Origin: Prorocentrum cordatum
Lineage: Eukaryota; Sar; Dinophyceae; Prorocentrales; Prorocentraceae
Reading direction: 5' to 3'
Assembly: GCA_963575745.1 (NCBI GenBank)
Contig: CAUYUJ010018060.1
Location: forward strand, 351,532-415,531
Length of the DNA: 64,000 nt
This document shows, piece after piece, positions 40,756 through 50,904 of this stretch. Below the pieces are notes generated by a model, which had not been told where the DNA came from, ran no database searches, and saw nothing but the letters and a program-made list of their open reading frames with translations. The translations under genes were made by a program, and so were the position numbers. Positions within the stretch are counted from its first letter, which is position 1, and each line of letters begins with the position of its first letter.

Positions 40756-40968
40756 CGTGAGTCATCGTCGACATTGTCATCATCACCATCATCACCATCA
40801 CCGCCGACATCACCCAACACTCATACAGGCCATCCTCCATCCACCCTCCTCCATCCCTCCTGCCCTTCGTTTCCCATCTCTCTCCGCCCTCCTGCCGCAG
40901 TCGACTGAGGAGGGGATACACGGGACTGGGATCGAGTAAGCCAGCAGTGGGCCAACTATCGGGGAGAC
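40756..40968 (+). repeat. Short CAT array and spacer
   Basis: A CATCACCATCATCACC run at about 40772-40810 just after the LINE end, then unique sequence up to the family B element. No gene. Confidence 0.6.
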
Positions 40969-40969
40969 G

Positions 40970-41151
40970 TAAGACTCGGGCTCGGGGGACTCGGGTTGGC
41001 CCGACGGGGCCGTCATGAAAATGACGAGACCCAGTCTGAAATTTGACGCGGGTCCCGCTGCAAACATCCCACGAATGCTGGACCATCAAAATCCAAGACG
41101 CGCTCGTCAAAAAGCGTCGGCAGACCCGAGCTTCGGCGTACTCGAGCCTTA
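40970..41151 (+). mobile_element. MITE-like family B, copy 2 (complete)
   Basis: 182 bp. The left end TAAGACTCGGG and the right end CTCGAGCCTTA are inverted complements. The interior ATGAAAATGACGAGACCCAG, then CTCGTCAAAAAGCGTCGGC, is shared with copies 1 and 3. Non-coding. Confidence 0.75.
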
Positions 41152-41257
41152 CGCTCCCCCGAAACGGTTGGTCGGCCATGGGCCAGCTGCTACGGGCCGG
41201 CGAGGGGCTGGAGGAGGACGGCGCAGGCGACGACGACGGCGAGGACGACAAGCGTTA

Positions 41258-41408
41258 GGTCGGGCATGTCCCCCGACAGGCCTATTTTGGACGAAGGATG
41301 AAAATGCGCACACAATATACAGTAAATGTGCAACAATTGTAAAAAGTCGTCCCCTGATTATTTCTTGACTGCTTTCGAATATTCCCCCTGTAGAGGGACA
41401 CGCCCGAC
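41258..41408. mobile_element. MITE-like family A, copy 3, with TTA target duplication
   Basis: Left end GGTCGGGCATGTCCCCC and right end GAGGGACACGCCCGAC are inverted repeats. TTA stands on both sides (41255-41257 and 41409-41411), a clean 3-bp duplication. Internal block TCGTCCCCTGATTATTTCTT is shared with the other copies. Confidence 0.8.
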
Positions 41409-41419
41409 TTAAGACTAGC

Positions 41420-41560
41420 GGCGGCGACGACGACGGCGGCAAGGCGCATGGCTGTCTGAACTCGGCGACGCGCTCCGGCAGGCCGAAGAAGGCCTGCACC
41501 TCGGGGCAGTTGAGGGCGTCTCGCCGGGAGCACAGCGCCTGCCCGCCGTCCACAGGCGGG
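41420..41560 (-). other. Coding-like island between purine arrays
   Basis: The minus strand reads DGGQALCSRRDALNCPEVQA then FFGLPERVAEFRQPCALPP, a balanced composition, flanked upstream by a long GAG array (poly-Glu or poly-Ser in translation). It may be an exon fragment. No family recognised, and exon ends cannot be set. Confidence 0.25.
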
Positions 41561-42110
41561 AAGAGGGAGGGGGAGGAGGAGGGGGAGGAGGAGGATGAGG
41601 AGGAGGAGGAGGACAAGGGCGAGAAGGAGGAGGAGGAGGAGTAGGAGGAGGAGGAGGAGGACAAGGACCGGTGTAAGCCCAAGGCTCATCAACGATGTTT
41701 GAATACTACACCCTCCCTCCAAGCTCCCTCTTCACGGGCCCCTACAAGGGCTCATGTCCACAAGGGAAGTGCCCCGTTGGGGGAGGAGGAGGAGGAGGAG
41801 GAGGAGGAGGAGGAGGAGGACGAGGAGGGGAGGAGGAGGGGGAAGAGGAGGAGGAGGAGGAGGAGGAGGAGGAGGAGGAGGAGGAGGAGGAGGAGGAGGG
41901 TTCTCGCAGCGCCGGGATTGACGACAGCACAGACAGAGGCCGCCGCTTGTGCAAGTATGCACGGCGGCGAGGCCTCTCCCTCCACCCTCCCGTCTCGAAC
42001 GGCTGCCCTCTCTCCCTCCCTCCCTCCTCCTCCTCTTCCTCCTCGTCCTCGCCCTCCTCCTCCTCGCCCTCCTCATCCTCCTCCTCCTCCTCCTCCTTCT
42101 CCGTCCCTCT
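41560..42110 (+). repeat. GAG then CTC arrays around a short unique island
   Basis: GGAGGA arrays at 41560-41665 and 41780-41900, and a CTC array at 42015-42105, separated by unique DNA. Low-complexity translations only. Confidence 0.8.
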
Positions 42111-42639
42111 GGAAACCGACCAACGTCGGCGCGCGCTGGTCCGCGACAGAAGCAACGATAACTCGGGCCACCGAGCAGGCGCGGCGGGGCGCTGCGGCTC
42201 GGGATCGCCGCGTGGCGCTGCTAGAGAGGAGAGAGGGGAGAGAAAGAGAGGAGGAGGGAGGATGAGGAGGAGGAGGAGAAGGGAGGATTAGGACGAAGAG
42301 AAACGCCCACTGCAAAACAAGGCATCAACATGGATAGGAAGAACACGGGTTCTCCTCTGAGTCGTCAGGAGGACGGTGAGAGGTGAAAGAGGAGGCGGAT
42401 GAGGAGAAGGAAGGGGCAGACAGATTGAGGGGGAAGGAGGAGAAGTCCGCCTCGCCCAGAACCACCTGCACCTCCTCGTTTCCCTCCCCTCCACAGCCTC
42501 CCCCCTGTCCCCCTCCGTCTCGACTTCGTCAGCCTCTCCTCCCTCCCCTCCTTCTGCCCCCCCTCTACATCACCTCCAGTCCTTCCCTGTTGCCTTATCC
42601 TTTACCCTATCTCCTTTTCCTCTAGTGCTTCTTCTCCCT

Positions 42640-43110
42640 CCTCCTCCTCCTCCTCCTCCTCCTCCTCCTCCTCCTCCTCCTCCTCCTACACAACTACACA
42701 ATACTCTCCTCTCTCCCCCGATGACGTCCGGAAGATATTCGCCCCCCCCTCCGATTGCTGTTTTTGACACAAACAGGATTCCCGGGAACTGGGTTTACGC
42801 TTGGGCTTTGTTTCAACATGTTGCTCCCGCTGAAGCTCTGGCCTCATTTTCGGCCTTCCGCTCGTTCCGAATCGTGCTCCCGTTGCAACGCTTGCCTCAT
42901 TTTCCGATCGTGCTCCCGCTGCAGCGCTGGTCTTATGTGTTGGCTGTCGTATGCGTTGTTGGCAATTTGTGCTGGTTTCCACGTGTTTTTGGCAATCCGA
43001 TTCTCTTCGGTCCTTGAAAACGCTGCTCTCGCTGCATCGCTGGCCCACTTTCTGCGCGTCTGGTTGTTCCAAAACGTGCTCCTGCTGCAGCGCGGGCGTT
43101 TTCGGTCCTG
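42640..43110 (+). repeat. CTC array followed by degenerate CTCCCGCTGCARCGCT repeat
   Basis: 42640-42690 is a clean CTC array. From about 42819 to 43100 a motif like TCGTGCTCCCGCTGCAGCGC recurs at least five times at irregular spacing of 35-70 bp. Not coding. Confidence 0.6.
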
Positions 43111-43699
43111 CCAATTAGGCCCCAAATCGCAAGTGATTACACATCCGGTTTCGATTCGTTTAGTTTTTGGACCGCAGGAAATATCAAGCGGGAGCTCCGT
43201 TTCTGCTTTCAGAAAGCGATGTTGCAAGCTGAGCCACCGGGTGCTCTCCATCAGCCCCGCCTTTTGGGAAGCTTGTCGCGGAACCCAGGGAACTAAACAT
43301 GGAGCCGCGACTCCAGACCGGCCCGGCCCTTCGAAGACTATCTACTTACCCTCCAAGGAACCCGGTGCCCTGCTATGACATACGCTCTGCCGTGCTCTTC
43401 TACGCCATGCCATGCCGTGATCTACGATGCATCGCGCACCCTCTTGCGATCATTGCCCTGCTCGACATCCGACTGTGCGAATACAGAGGGATCTACGCCA
43501 TGGTAAGGGATGGGAGGGAGGGACAGGACGTCAGATATGACGCGAGCGCATGTACCTTGTCCTCTCTCCCCGCCCCTCTCCCCCATCCCTCGGCTGCCGA
43601 TCGGTGCGGGCGCCGATCGCATGCCGAGGTGGGCACCGATCGCATGCCGGTGTGGGATCTCGGGGGAGCGGGGCCTGACATGGCACCGGGAGCGGGGTG

Positions 43700-44355
43700 C
43701 CGCGGGTGACCAGGCGAACTGTCGCCCCAGCTCCTTGCAGATTTTTACAGAGGAGGGGGAGGAGGGAAAGGAGGAGGAGGAGGAGGAGAGGAGCCAGAAG
43801 AGGAGGAGGGGCAGGAGGAGGAGGAGGGGGAGGAGGAGGGGGAGGAAGATTTCCCTCCTGGGCGCGGCGCATCTGCTTCGCTCGCCGGGTCGCCGACGAG
43901 AGCGGCGGCGAGGCCGCGCGCGAGGCGCAGTGCCCACGCGACAACGTGGCAGAGCTGCTGCGGCGGGGAGCCTGCCTTTGATGGGCCTGTTTTCCACCAC
44001 CATAAGTTGAAGGCGGGAAGGAGGAGGACGAGGAGGAGGAGGACGAGGAGGAGGAGAAGGAGGACGACGAGGAGGTGGAGGAGAAGAAGAGGAGGAACCC
44101 CTCCCCCTCCATTCTATGGTGGTGTTGGTGGAAAACAAGCCCATCAGCCTTGTCTTCGCGCAACTCGCATCGGAAAGCAAGGACGCCAAACTTCGCGCTC
44201 TCGCTGCAGCGCGGAGCGCCAAGCGCGAAGAGCTTGGCGCTCTTTCACGCCGCCCCCCCTCCCCAGGGGAGAAGAGGAGGAGGCTGAATCGGAGCCGAAC
44301 CGCGAAGCGCGGACAACTTCGCGCCATCGAGGGCGCCCTTGCTTTCGATCGCTGA
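43700..44355 (+). other. Coding-like islands around GGA arrays, with an inverted repeat
   Basis: 43847-43980 reads WARRICFARRVADESGGEAA and ends RRGACL before TGA. 44116-44355 reads NKPISLVFAQLASESKDAKL and onward to 79 residues. Between them, CTGTTTTCCACCACCATAAG (43989) and its inverse (44113-44146) bracket a GGA array. The islands could be exon fragments or ORFs by chance. No family recognised. Confidence 0.25.
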
Positions 44356-44565
44356 GTTGGAACGCGCACCAGTCCCAACAGTTGCGCCAGCTGTTGCTCT
44401 TGTGCCGTGGGAGGGGGGGGGGGAGTGGGAGGGCCCCGCTGACTCGTTCGACCTGGCCACATCGGCATCGGCTCCTCCTTCTGTCCCTGCGTCCTCCTCC
44501 TGCTCCGCCCCCCTTTGCCACCCCTGCTCCTCCTTGGCGGCGCGAACAGGGGGGTAGGAGGAGGG

Positions 44566-44705
44566 GGGAAGGCTTCTTAAAAGGAGACTGCTTCTTAGAA
44601 GGCACCTGCCTTGCATCTACAGACCAGGCCCGCGCCTTCTAAGAAGCAGGGCTGCTTCTGAGAAGCCGTCCCCCCTCCTCCTAACCCCCCTCTTCGCGTG
44701 GCTGA
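44566..44705 (+). repeat. Repeat K, copy 2
   Basis: GGCTTCTTAAAAGGAGACTGC through AGGCCCGCGCCTTCTAAGAAG to CCCCCCTCTTCGCGTGGCTG. Same order as 34498-34660. Confidence 0.65.
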
Positions 44706-44772
44706 AGGAAGAGGAGCGTCGAAGACCCTCCTCATCCCCCCCCTCCTGCTGGGGCTCCGCAGACCGCCAACT

Positions 44773-44856
44773 GCACGAACCCAGACATCTGGCAGCTCCC
44801 ATGTTTTCGATGCGTGGGCCCAAAGGGTGCAGACCACTTCCTTGGGGCCGGTTTTT
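44773..44856 (+). repeat. Inverted dispersed repeat M, plus copy
   Basis: CCCAGACATCTGGCAGCTCC through TTTTCGATGCGTGGGCC to GGGGCCGGTTTTTCC. The same blocks in reverse complement lie at 46047-46133. Confidence 0.65.
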
Positions 44857-44867
44857 CCTCCTCACCC

Positions 44868-45020
44868 CTCCTCCTCCTCCTCCTCCTCCTCCTCCTCCTC
44901 CTCCTCCTCCTCCTCCTCCTCCTCGCATTATTCGTATCATTATTCTTACTGTTTTTCTTCGTCGTCTGAAACTTTCTTCTTCTTGTTCCTCTTCCTCCTC
45001 CTCCTCCTCCTCCTCCTCCT
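44868..45020 (+). repeat. CTC arrays
   Basis: CTC runs at 44868-44925 and 44985-45020 with an AT-richer island (ATTATTCGTATCATTATTC) between. The second ends four bases before the spliced-leader match. Confidence 0.8.
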
Positions 45021-45023
45021 ACC

Positions 45024-45044
45024 CCGTAGCCATTTTGGCTCAAG
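45024..45044 (+). other. Dinoflagellate spliced-leader sequence relic
   Basis: Positions 45024-45044 match the conserved dinoflagellate trans-spliced leader from CCGTAGCC through ATTTTGGC to TCAAG, as I recall that 22-nt leader (its first base is variable). There is no splice donor GT directly after (TGGGAT follows), so this is not an SL RNA gene. It looks like the 5' end of a reverse-transcribed mRNA. The leader also forms a hairpin with 45055-45082, whose reverse complement reads CCGTGGAAGCATTTTGGCCC. Confidence 0.75.
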
Positions 45045-45059
45045 TGGGATACCTCCCCA

Positions 45060-45640
45060 CTTGGGCCAAAATGCTTCCACGGCCGTTTCCCTCGAGGAAT
45101 CCTGGCCGAGCGTTCGGGCTCGGGCGCAATGGAGGAGGGATTCGTTCCTTGGCGCTGGCTTCGTCGCGGAGGACCGCGATGCCGTCCGGCTTGAAGGACA
45201 AGCCAGAGGACAAGGGTGCGCCACTGGCTTGAAGTACAAGCTGGAGGACAAGTGCAGGCTTCGCTCGAAGCTTGAATTCCGGCCCTCATGTCGATGTGCA
45301 GTGTTTCTTCAGCAACTTCGTTTCCACGGAGGTCGTAACGCTGAGCTGCAAGGCTCAAGTATGAGCAAGGGAGGAGGTCGCCACGTGGGTCAGCAAACCA
45401 CCTTTCTCAACTCCTTCGGCGTGCTCCTCGGGGATTGTGGCCAGGCATTTCCGTCTGTCGCAGTGGCTACTTCGTCGGGATGTTCTTGGAGTTTTGAGGT
45501 CGCACCTTCCTCTTCCTCCTCGAAGTCGGCAAACACTCTTCTTTCAGGAAGCGTGCTGGTCCTCCTCCTCCTCCTCCACATTCTCTTGATCCACTTAGCC
45601 GGCGCAGCGTTTCACCCTTCATTCCGCGACGCTGCTTGAG
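45060..45640 (+). other. Sequence downstream of the spliced-leader relic
   Basis: If the leader marks a retroposed mRNA, its body should start here. One frame stays open to 45639 (YKLEDKCRLRSKLEFRPSCR region) and another starts ATG at 45071 for about 54 residues, but neither shows a recognisable domain. No poly-A tail is visible. I list it as a candidate processed pseudogene without a named parent. Confidence 0.25.
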
Positions 45641-45695
45641 ACTGTGCTCCTGCCCACGCGCCGGACGCCGTACGGCTTGTGAGTGAGTGAGTCAA

Positions 45696-46035
45696 TGTTT
45701 TTTCGCCCTCCCGAGGCCCCGCGAGGGCCCCCGGAGGCCGAAAACTGCCAAAATCCCGCGGTGCACCCATTTTTGTTGGAGCACCGGACCGGATCTCTGG
45801 ACCCCCCTCCCCCTTGCCGCCTGCAGGTAGCCGCTCAGCGCCGCCTTGCGCGCCTCGAGGTCCGACGGCCCCCCACGGGGGGGGGCGCCTGGCGGATGGC
45901 GGCGCGGCGTCTGGCCCGCCACGGCGACCGGGAAGTCGATGAAGCCAGAGATCCGACGCTCCCAACAAATCGGAGCGGCGGGATTTTGGCAGTTTTCGGC
46001 CTCCAGGGGCCCTCGCCGAGCCTCGAGTCAAAAAA
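45696..46035. mobile_element. Inverted-repeat element, about 340 bp, arms about 57 bp
   Basis: The left arm contains GAGGGCCCCCGGAGGCCGAA then AACTGCCAAAATCCC. The right arm contains the reverse complement (GGGATTTTGGCAGTTTTCGG, then GGGGCCCTCG). Interior about 220 bp, GC-rich and non-coding. Ends have a GTCAATGTTTTTT/GTTTTTTGAC character. Confidence 0.65.
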
Positions 46036-46046
46036 CGACGCAGGAC

Positions 46047-46133
46047 GAAAAACCGGCCCTGGGGAAGTGGTACGGACCTCCGAGGCCCACGCATCGAAAA
46101 AGCTGGAGCAGCCAGATGTCTGGGAATGAACGA
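46047..46133 (-). repeat. Inverted dispersed repeat M, minus copy
   Basis: Reverse complement of 44773-44856 with moderate divergence (GAAAAACCGGCCCTGGGGAAG, then GCCCACGCATCGAAAA, then GCCAGATGTCTGGGA). About 1.2 kb separates the copies. Confidence 0.65.
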
Positions 46134-46213
46134 CGCCAGGGGGCCACGACGTTAACAAAAGAGATACGCCTGCTGGGAAAGACTGCGACGAGGGCGATCC
46201 AACTGAGAAGGCC

Positions 46214-46395
46214 TAAGACTCGGGTTCGGGGTACTCCGGTTGGCCCGACGGGGCCGTCATGAAAATGACGAGACCCAGTCTGAAATTTGACGCGAGCTCC
46301 CGCTGCAAACATCCCACGAACATTGGGCCGTCAACATCCAGGACGTGCTCGTCAAAAAGCGTCGGCAAACCGAGTTCTGGCGTACTCGAGTCTTA
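46214..46395 (+). mobile_element. MITE-like family B, copy 3
   Basis: 182 bp, TAAGACTCGGG to CTCGAGTCTTA, same length and interior as copy 2. It touches family C copy 3 without any spacer. Confidence 0.75.
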
Positions 46396-46573
46396 TAGTG
46401 GAGGCCAGTCAAAAAGAAACCTTCCACAAGAAACCCGACCCTGAGAACCCAGGACGTCCAAAAATGTTGGTGTGGGAACGTCACGCTTTCCGTAGGACAG
46501 CCATCAAAAACCAAAGAAATCCAGGGCACCCTAGAGGCAAGCAGGGTGTTTCTTGGCATGTGTCTCCACTGTA
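46395..46573 (+). mobile_element. MITE-like family C, copy 3
   Basis: Left end TATAGTGGAGGCC, right end GTCTCCACTGTA. Interior CCTTCCACAAGAAACCCGACC and GCAAGCAGGGTGTTTCTTGG as in copies 1 and 2. Confidence 0.75.
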
Positions 46574-46599
46574 GGTAAACACATGAAGTAGAAAGGCAG

Positions 46600-48110
46600 A
46601 TCAAGCAGATTGGGTTCAGGCCCTCCAAAAGGGATAGTTGAACACGGCAGCGGCATATCGACTCCTGAAGTAGGAGATCGTTAAAAGTGGATTGGGATCT
46701 GGGGATCCAAAAATACATACTTCCAACGACAGACGGGTCACTGCCCCCACCACGATATCCCACTCCGCCTCCCAGGCATCACGCCTACCTTTGGGACGCC
46801 CACCGAGGCGAGGAAGCCCGCGAGCAGGCTGGGAACGCCTTGCACTATAAAACCACGGCCCAGGGGCGCCTATAGCTGCGCGACAGGCCCGCCACCCCCC
46901 AGGCATTTCCGAGATCGCCACCACACTCTCGGCAGAAGAACACCGCGTGAGCAATACTCCGACGCTGGGACACCACATGAGAATCACCCTGACCAGTTTT
47001 GAGGTAGCCCGCATCGTCGCCCTCGTGATACAGTCAACCCGTAGAGTAAGGACGCGCGATAAGGATGCAAGGGCCTCGGAAGGCCGCGTCGAAGCCTTTG
47101 GAGCGGGGCGCGGCCAACGAAAGTGGCCAAGGATAGGCCGAGGAGGCAAGGATGCAAGGGTATCCCTGGGAAGGTTGCCCATCCTTACTATGCGGGTTGA
47201 TTGTAAGGAGGCTCTATTCCTGTCCCCCCCTCGCCCTTTCCCCCCCGCCCTGGCGGAGGCCCTCATCCTGCCCCATTGCTTCGTCCTCCCCCTCAAAGCT
47301 TCCCCTGCCCCTTTGCTTCCTCCTGCTTCCTTCTCCTTCCTCCTGCCCCATTGCTTCCTTCTCAGTGCTTCCTTCCTACTCATTGTTTCCTTCTCCTTCC
47401 TCCTGCCCCATTGCTTCCTCCTGCCCCATTGCTTCCCCGTTGCCTCCTCCTCCTCCTTCGATTTCACCTCAAAGCACCACGCAAGCAGAAGCTTTCCGAG
47501 GCGCGCGCGGGCTTTGTGGGTCGGCTCTGCACCTTCCTCCACACACACACACAAACACACACACACACACACACACACTTTTTGCGTCGGCGGCTAGGCA
47601 GAAAGACTGCGCTGGCGAATTCAAATAAAACGGGGCGCGTTAGGCGAATTCAACCACCATGCAGGAGGGAGGGGAGAGAAAAAGAAGGCGCCGGCCTGGG
47701 GGGTCCTCCCCACACACACCTTGTCCGGCGGGCAGGGGAGGCGCCGCAAGAGGTGTGAGGAGGGGGGCGTCTGCCTTCGCAAGAAGCCCGCGCTGACCTC
47801 CAAAAGTTCATGTGTATGTCGTCAGTTGCCCCACAAAGGCAGTGGGTAAACGGTCCGCAGGAAACCGAAGCTCTTGAGGAGGTCACGCGCACCAGCGAGG
47901 GCGGGACCGCCTGACGCAGGATGAAAACCCCGCAAACACTGTGCTTCCTGGCATTGGTCGCCAACGCCGCCTTGAGAGGCTTCGGCGCCATGGTCTTGTA
48001 CGGCCACGTCGATGATTCACGTCGAGGGCGGGTCTAGAAGACCTGGCGGTGCTGTCGAATGTTGAGCGCGTGGGGCGCTGTGAAGGTTGCGGGACCTGAT
48101 GCGACCACCC
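46600..48110. other. No gene recognised; CA microsatellite at 47540-47578
   Basis: Unique and low-complexity DNA. 47270-47460 repeats CCTGCCCCATTGCTTCC several times. 47540-47578 is a CA dinucleotide run. Long open frames here are Pro/Ser/Cys-rich and appear in several frames at once. Confidence 0.45.
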
Positions 48111-48121
48111 TTGATTTCCTC

Positions 48122-48310
48122 GGGGATCTGCTGACCCGGGTCAATCCAGACCCGGGTCAGTCAGGCCTTGCAGGAACCTGCAAGATCCTGCAGGATCCTG
48201 CAGGATCCTGCAGGACCCTGAACCCGAGCCCGGGTCACTGCGCCCCTGGCCCTCACTGCGCCCCTGGCCCTGCAGGATCCTGCAAGATCCGGCGCTCTGA
48301 CTGATCCCCG
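48122..48310 (+). repeat. Repeat H, copy 2
   Basis: Framed by ACCCGGGTCAGTCAGGCCTTG and GATCCGGCGCTCTGACTGATC, with four tandem CCTGCAGGAT units at 48185-48220 and a duplicated CACTGCGCCCCTGGCCCT. Confidence 0.75.
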
Positions 48311-48611
48311 ATTTCCAGGGGCTGACGCAATGCCGGGCATGACCGCGCCGTTAAGATACAAAAAAAACAAGCAACTGCGTCGCACCCACAGATGCCTGCG
48401 GAAAACCCTTGCCGGCGCTGCAGCGTTGAGGTAAGCGACAAGCAACAAGCTAAACAGCAATGAAACATATAGATTGCATGCTACATTACATATACGACAA
48501 CCCTTCGGTTGATAACCAACTGCTGGCAACTGCGATGGGTGTGATGATGACGATGCTGGTGGCGCGCCTTGAGTTGGTGACGACGCGTGATGACGATGTT
48601 GCGCCGCGTTG

Positions 48612-48915
48612 TGATCTTACGATCGATCTTACTATCGATCTCACTCGACCGATCTCACTATCGATTTCACATTTGATCAATGGAGCGATCTCAGTCGATC
48701 TCACGATCGAGCTCACAATCGATCCCACTATCGACCTCTTTGTCGGTCTCGCCATCGATCGCAATATCGAACTCACTATCGATTGCACAGTGGATGCAGA
48801 TATCGATCTCACCATCGACCTCACGATCGATCTCACTATCAATCTTACTACCGATCTCAACACTTCTGGGTCGTTCACGATCTCACTATCGATCTCACTA
48901 TCGACCGGGATACCA
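48612..48915 (+). repeat. CGATCTCACTAT 12-bp tandem repeat
   Basis: About 25 degenerate units of CGATCTCACTAT and CGACCTCACGAT type. Because 12 is a multiple of three, all frames stay open (DLTIDLTI on plus), but I regard this as a repeat, not a protein. Confidence 0.85.
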
Positions 48916-49245
48916 TCGGGACACCACGGCAGGACACCGCGGGACACCAGGGGACACCACCGGACACTACGGGACACCGCGGGACACCTCTGGGACACCG
49001 CGGGGCACCACGGGACACCACGGGACACCACGAGACACCATCGGGACACCACGGCGGAACACCGCGGGACTCCATTGGGACAACGCGGGACACCACGGCG
49101 AGACACCCCCAGCCACCGCGCGCCCACCGGAGGGCCAGACTTGTGCATCCGAGTCGCCCTAACGACGGCGGGAGCATTCCTCTCGCGCGACCACGGCGAG
49201 ACACCGCGGGACACCATCGGGACCACGCGGAACACCACGGCGGGA
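48915..49245 (+). repeat. GGGACACC short repeat array
   Basis: Dozens of GGGACACC units at 9-12 bp spacing, with a second-level duplication of about 170 bp (CACGGCGAGACACC and CCCAGCCACCG blocks at 49090-49115 and 49190-49260). Confidence 0.8.
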
Positions 49246-49546
49246 CAACCCCAGCCACCGTGTGCCCACCCGATGGCCGCACTTTTGCATCCGAATCGCC
49301 CTGGCGACGTCGGGAGCACTCCGGCCCACGCAGCTTCGCCTCGCCCGCACGCACGACACGAACACGAAACCGAAACCGATTTCCTGGTGGAGGGCTCTCC
49401 GATCCGCTGCGATCTCACCCCCCAACTTCCGACCTGGACGGTGCTTGGTGCATTTACTCGTTCAAGCAACGTGGCGCTCCTGCGGACGCATGGCGCATGA
49501 TGTGCTTCCCGCGCACGCAGGAGAGCCCATTATCGAATCGATAAGA

Positions 49547-49752
49547 GGGGTCGACGATCGAATTGAATCGGATCGGCGGAAATCGGCAGCCGAGTCGGGA
49601 GAAGTCGAATCGGCAGAAATCGGCAGGCCAATAGGCCCCCGTGGAGGAACGTCGGCATCCGAATCGGAAACCGAAGTCGAATCGCATCGGTATCGGAAGC
49701 CAACGACATCGGCGCGGAGCGAGTCGGGAGAATCGAGATGAGCCCTGCGCAC
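49547..49752 (+). repeat. AATCGG-rich repeat G, copy 2
   Basis: Same blocks as 14673-14880 (GGATCGGCGGAAATCGGCAG, then GGGAGAAGTCGAATCGGCAG, then GAGCCCTGCGCA). Confidence 0.7.
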
Positions 49753-50480
49753 GAGGAAGCCTGGGCGGGGGGCGGCGGAGGCGGCCGCGCGGGCGGCGGG
49801 GCTACTCCGGGCTGAACTGCCGCACCGCCGACTTGGGGGGTAGCTCCGGCAGGGCGGCGATGCGCTTCTTCAGCAGCTCGGCGCGCGGCACGCGCGACAG
49901 CCACGGCCCCCCTCTAAGACGAGGCCAGGACGCGGATAACTTCCTCCTCCTCCTCCTCGTCCTCCTCCTCCTCCTCCTCCTCCTCCGTAAGACGAGGCCA
50001 GGACGAGGAAATATCGGGTAAGGGTAAATCGGCAACCTCTGAAATACGGCGGATCTGGAGGATGTCTCGGACGCCGAGGCCTTCTCAGAGCGTTCCAGAA
50101 CGCTCCGGAACAAATTGTCATCCCCGTGTTAACCCCATCCGACCTCTCGCGTCGTGGCCGATTCGCGACGAAGGTTTTCGAACATAACCCCCGTGGCCGT
50201 AAGAGAACGGCTCAGGATGCGAGGCCCGTTCCCGGGAAAGGGCCCAGGTCTCTGGGAGCCGCCTTGCGAGAGCGATCAATTCGGATGTCTGGAGCTAAGT
50301 GGGACGCCAAGCGACACAAACACAAACTGTGGACGGCCCGCGCGGATGGCTTGGATCTGCGCTGAATCCTCCTCCTCTGGCGCGTATGTCCAAGAAATCC
50401 TCGAAGACCGTCAACAGTTTCTGTCTATGCCGTTTTTGAAAGGCCTCTTAGATGGGGTCGGGGTATATGGGTTCGGAAGA
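49753..50480. other. Spacer with a minus-strand coding-like fragment and a CTC array
   Basis: The minus strand at 49815-49925 reads ELLKKRIAALPELPPKSAVR, ends QFSPE at TGA, and is followed upstream by a CTC array (49945-49985). It could be an exon end. The rest to 50480 shows nothing. Confidence 0.25.
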
Positions 50481-50483
50481 TCG

Positions 50484-50600
50484 TGCCGCATCGGCGACGC
50501 ATCGACGATGCATCAGCGACGACGGCGGTGCATCGGCGACGCCAGCGTGAAGACAATCGGGCTCCGCATCGAGCCGCATCGCCAATACATCGGCGATGTG
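50484..50600. repeat. CATCGGCGATGC cluster, copy 2
   Basis: GCATCGGCGACGCATCGACG-like units on both strands, related to 34318-34432. Confidence 0.6.
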
Positions 50601-50717
50601 GGGTGGTCCTCCGACCCAATCTACTCCGACCCCATCTGGGAATCCCAGGGTCAACAAATTATGCTCATGCCGTTCTTTATTCTTCGAGGGGCGGCGATCG
50701 GGGGAAGGTCGGGGTTC

Positions 50718-50880
50718 TACTGACCCAGGTCAATCCAAACCCGGGCCAGTCCGGCTTTGCAGGATCCTGCAAATTTCTTCAACATCCTGCGGGATCCTGC
50801 ACGCTAACCCAGGTCAGCGCAGCCTTGGCAAACATCTGGCGCTCTGACAAACCACCGTTTGCATTGACCCCCGTCTCAAG
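50718..50880 (+). repeat. Repeat H, copy 3
   Basis: ACCCAGGTCAATCCAAACCCG, then TTTGCAGGATCCTGCAAATT, and GGCGCTCTGACAAACC. More diverged than copies 1 and 2. Confidence 0.65.
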
Positions 50881-50904
50881 GCTCCCGATCACGAACATGA
50901 TCCC

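Noticed and set aside
45024-45082. Spliced-leader RNA gene
   Set aside because: No GT donor follows the 21-nt match and no Sm-site-containing tail is visible; a cDNA relic fits better.
48460-49500. A 346-codon plus-strand frame and a 327-codon minus-strand frame
   Set aside because: Both run through the 12-bp and GGGACACC arrays, whose period keeps frames open without selection.
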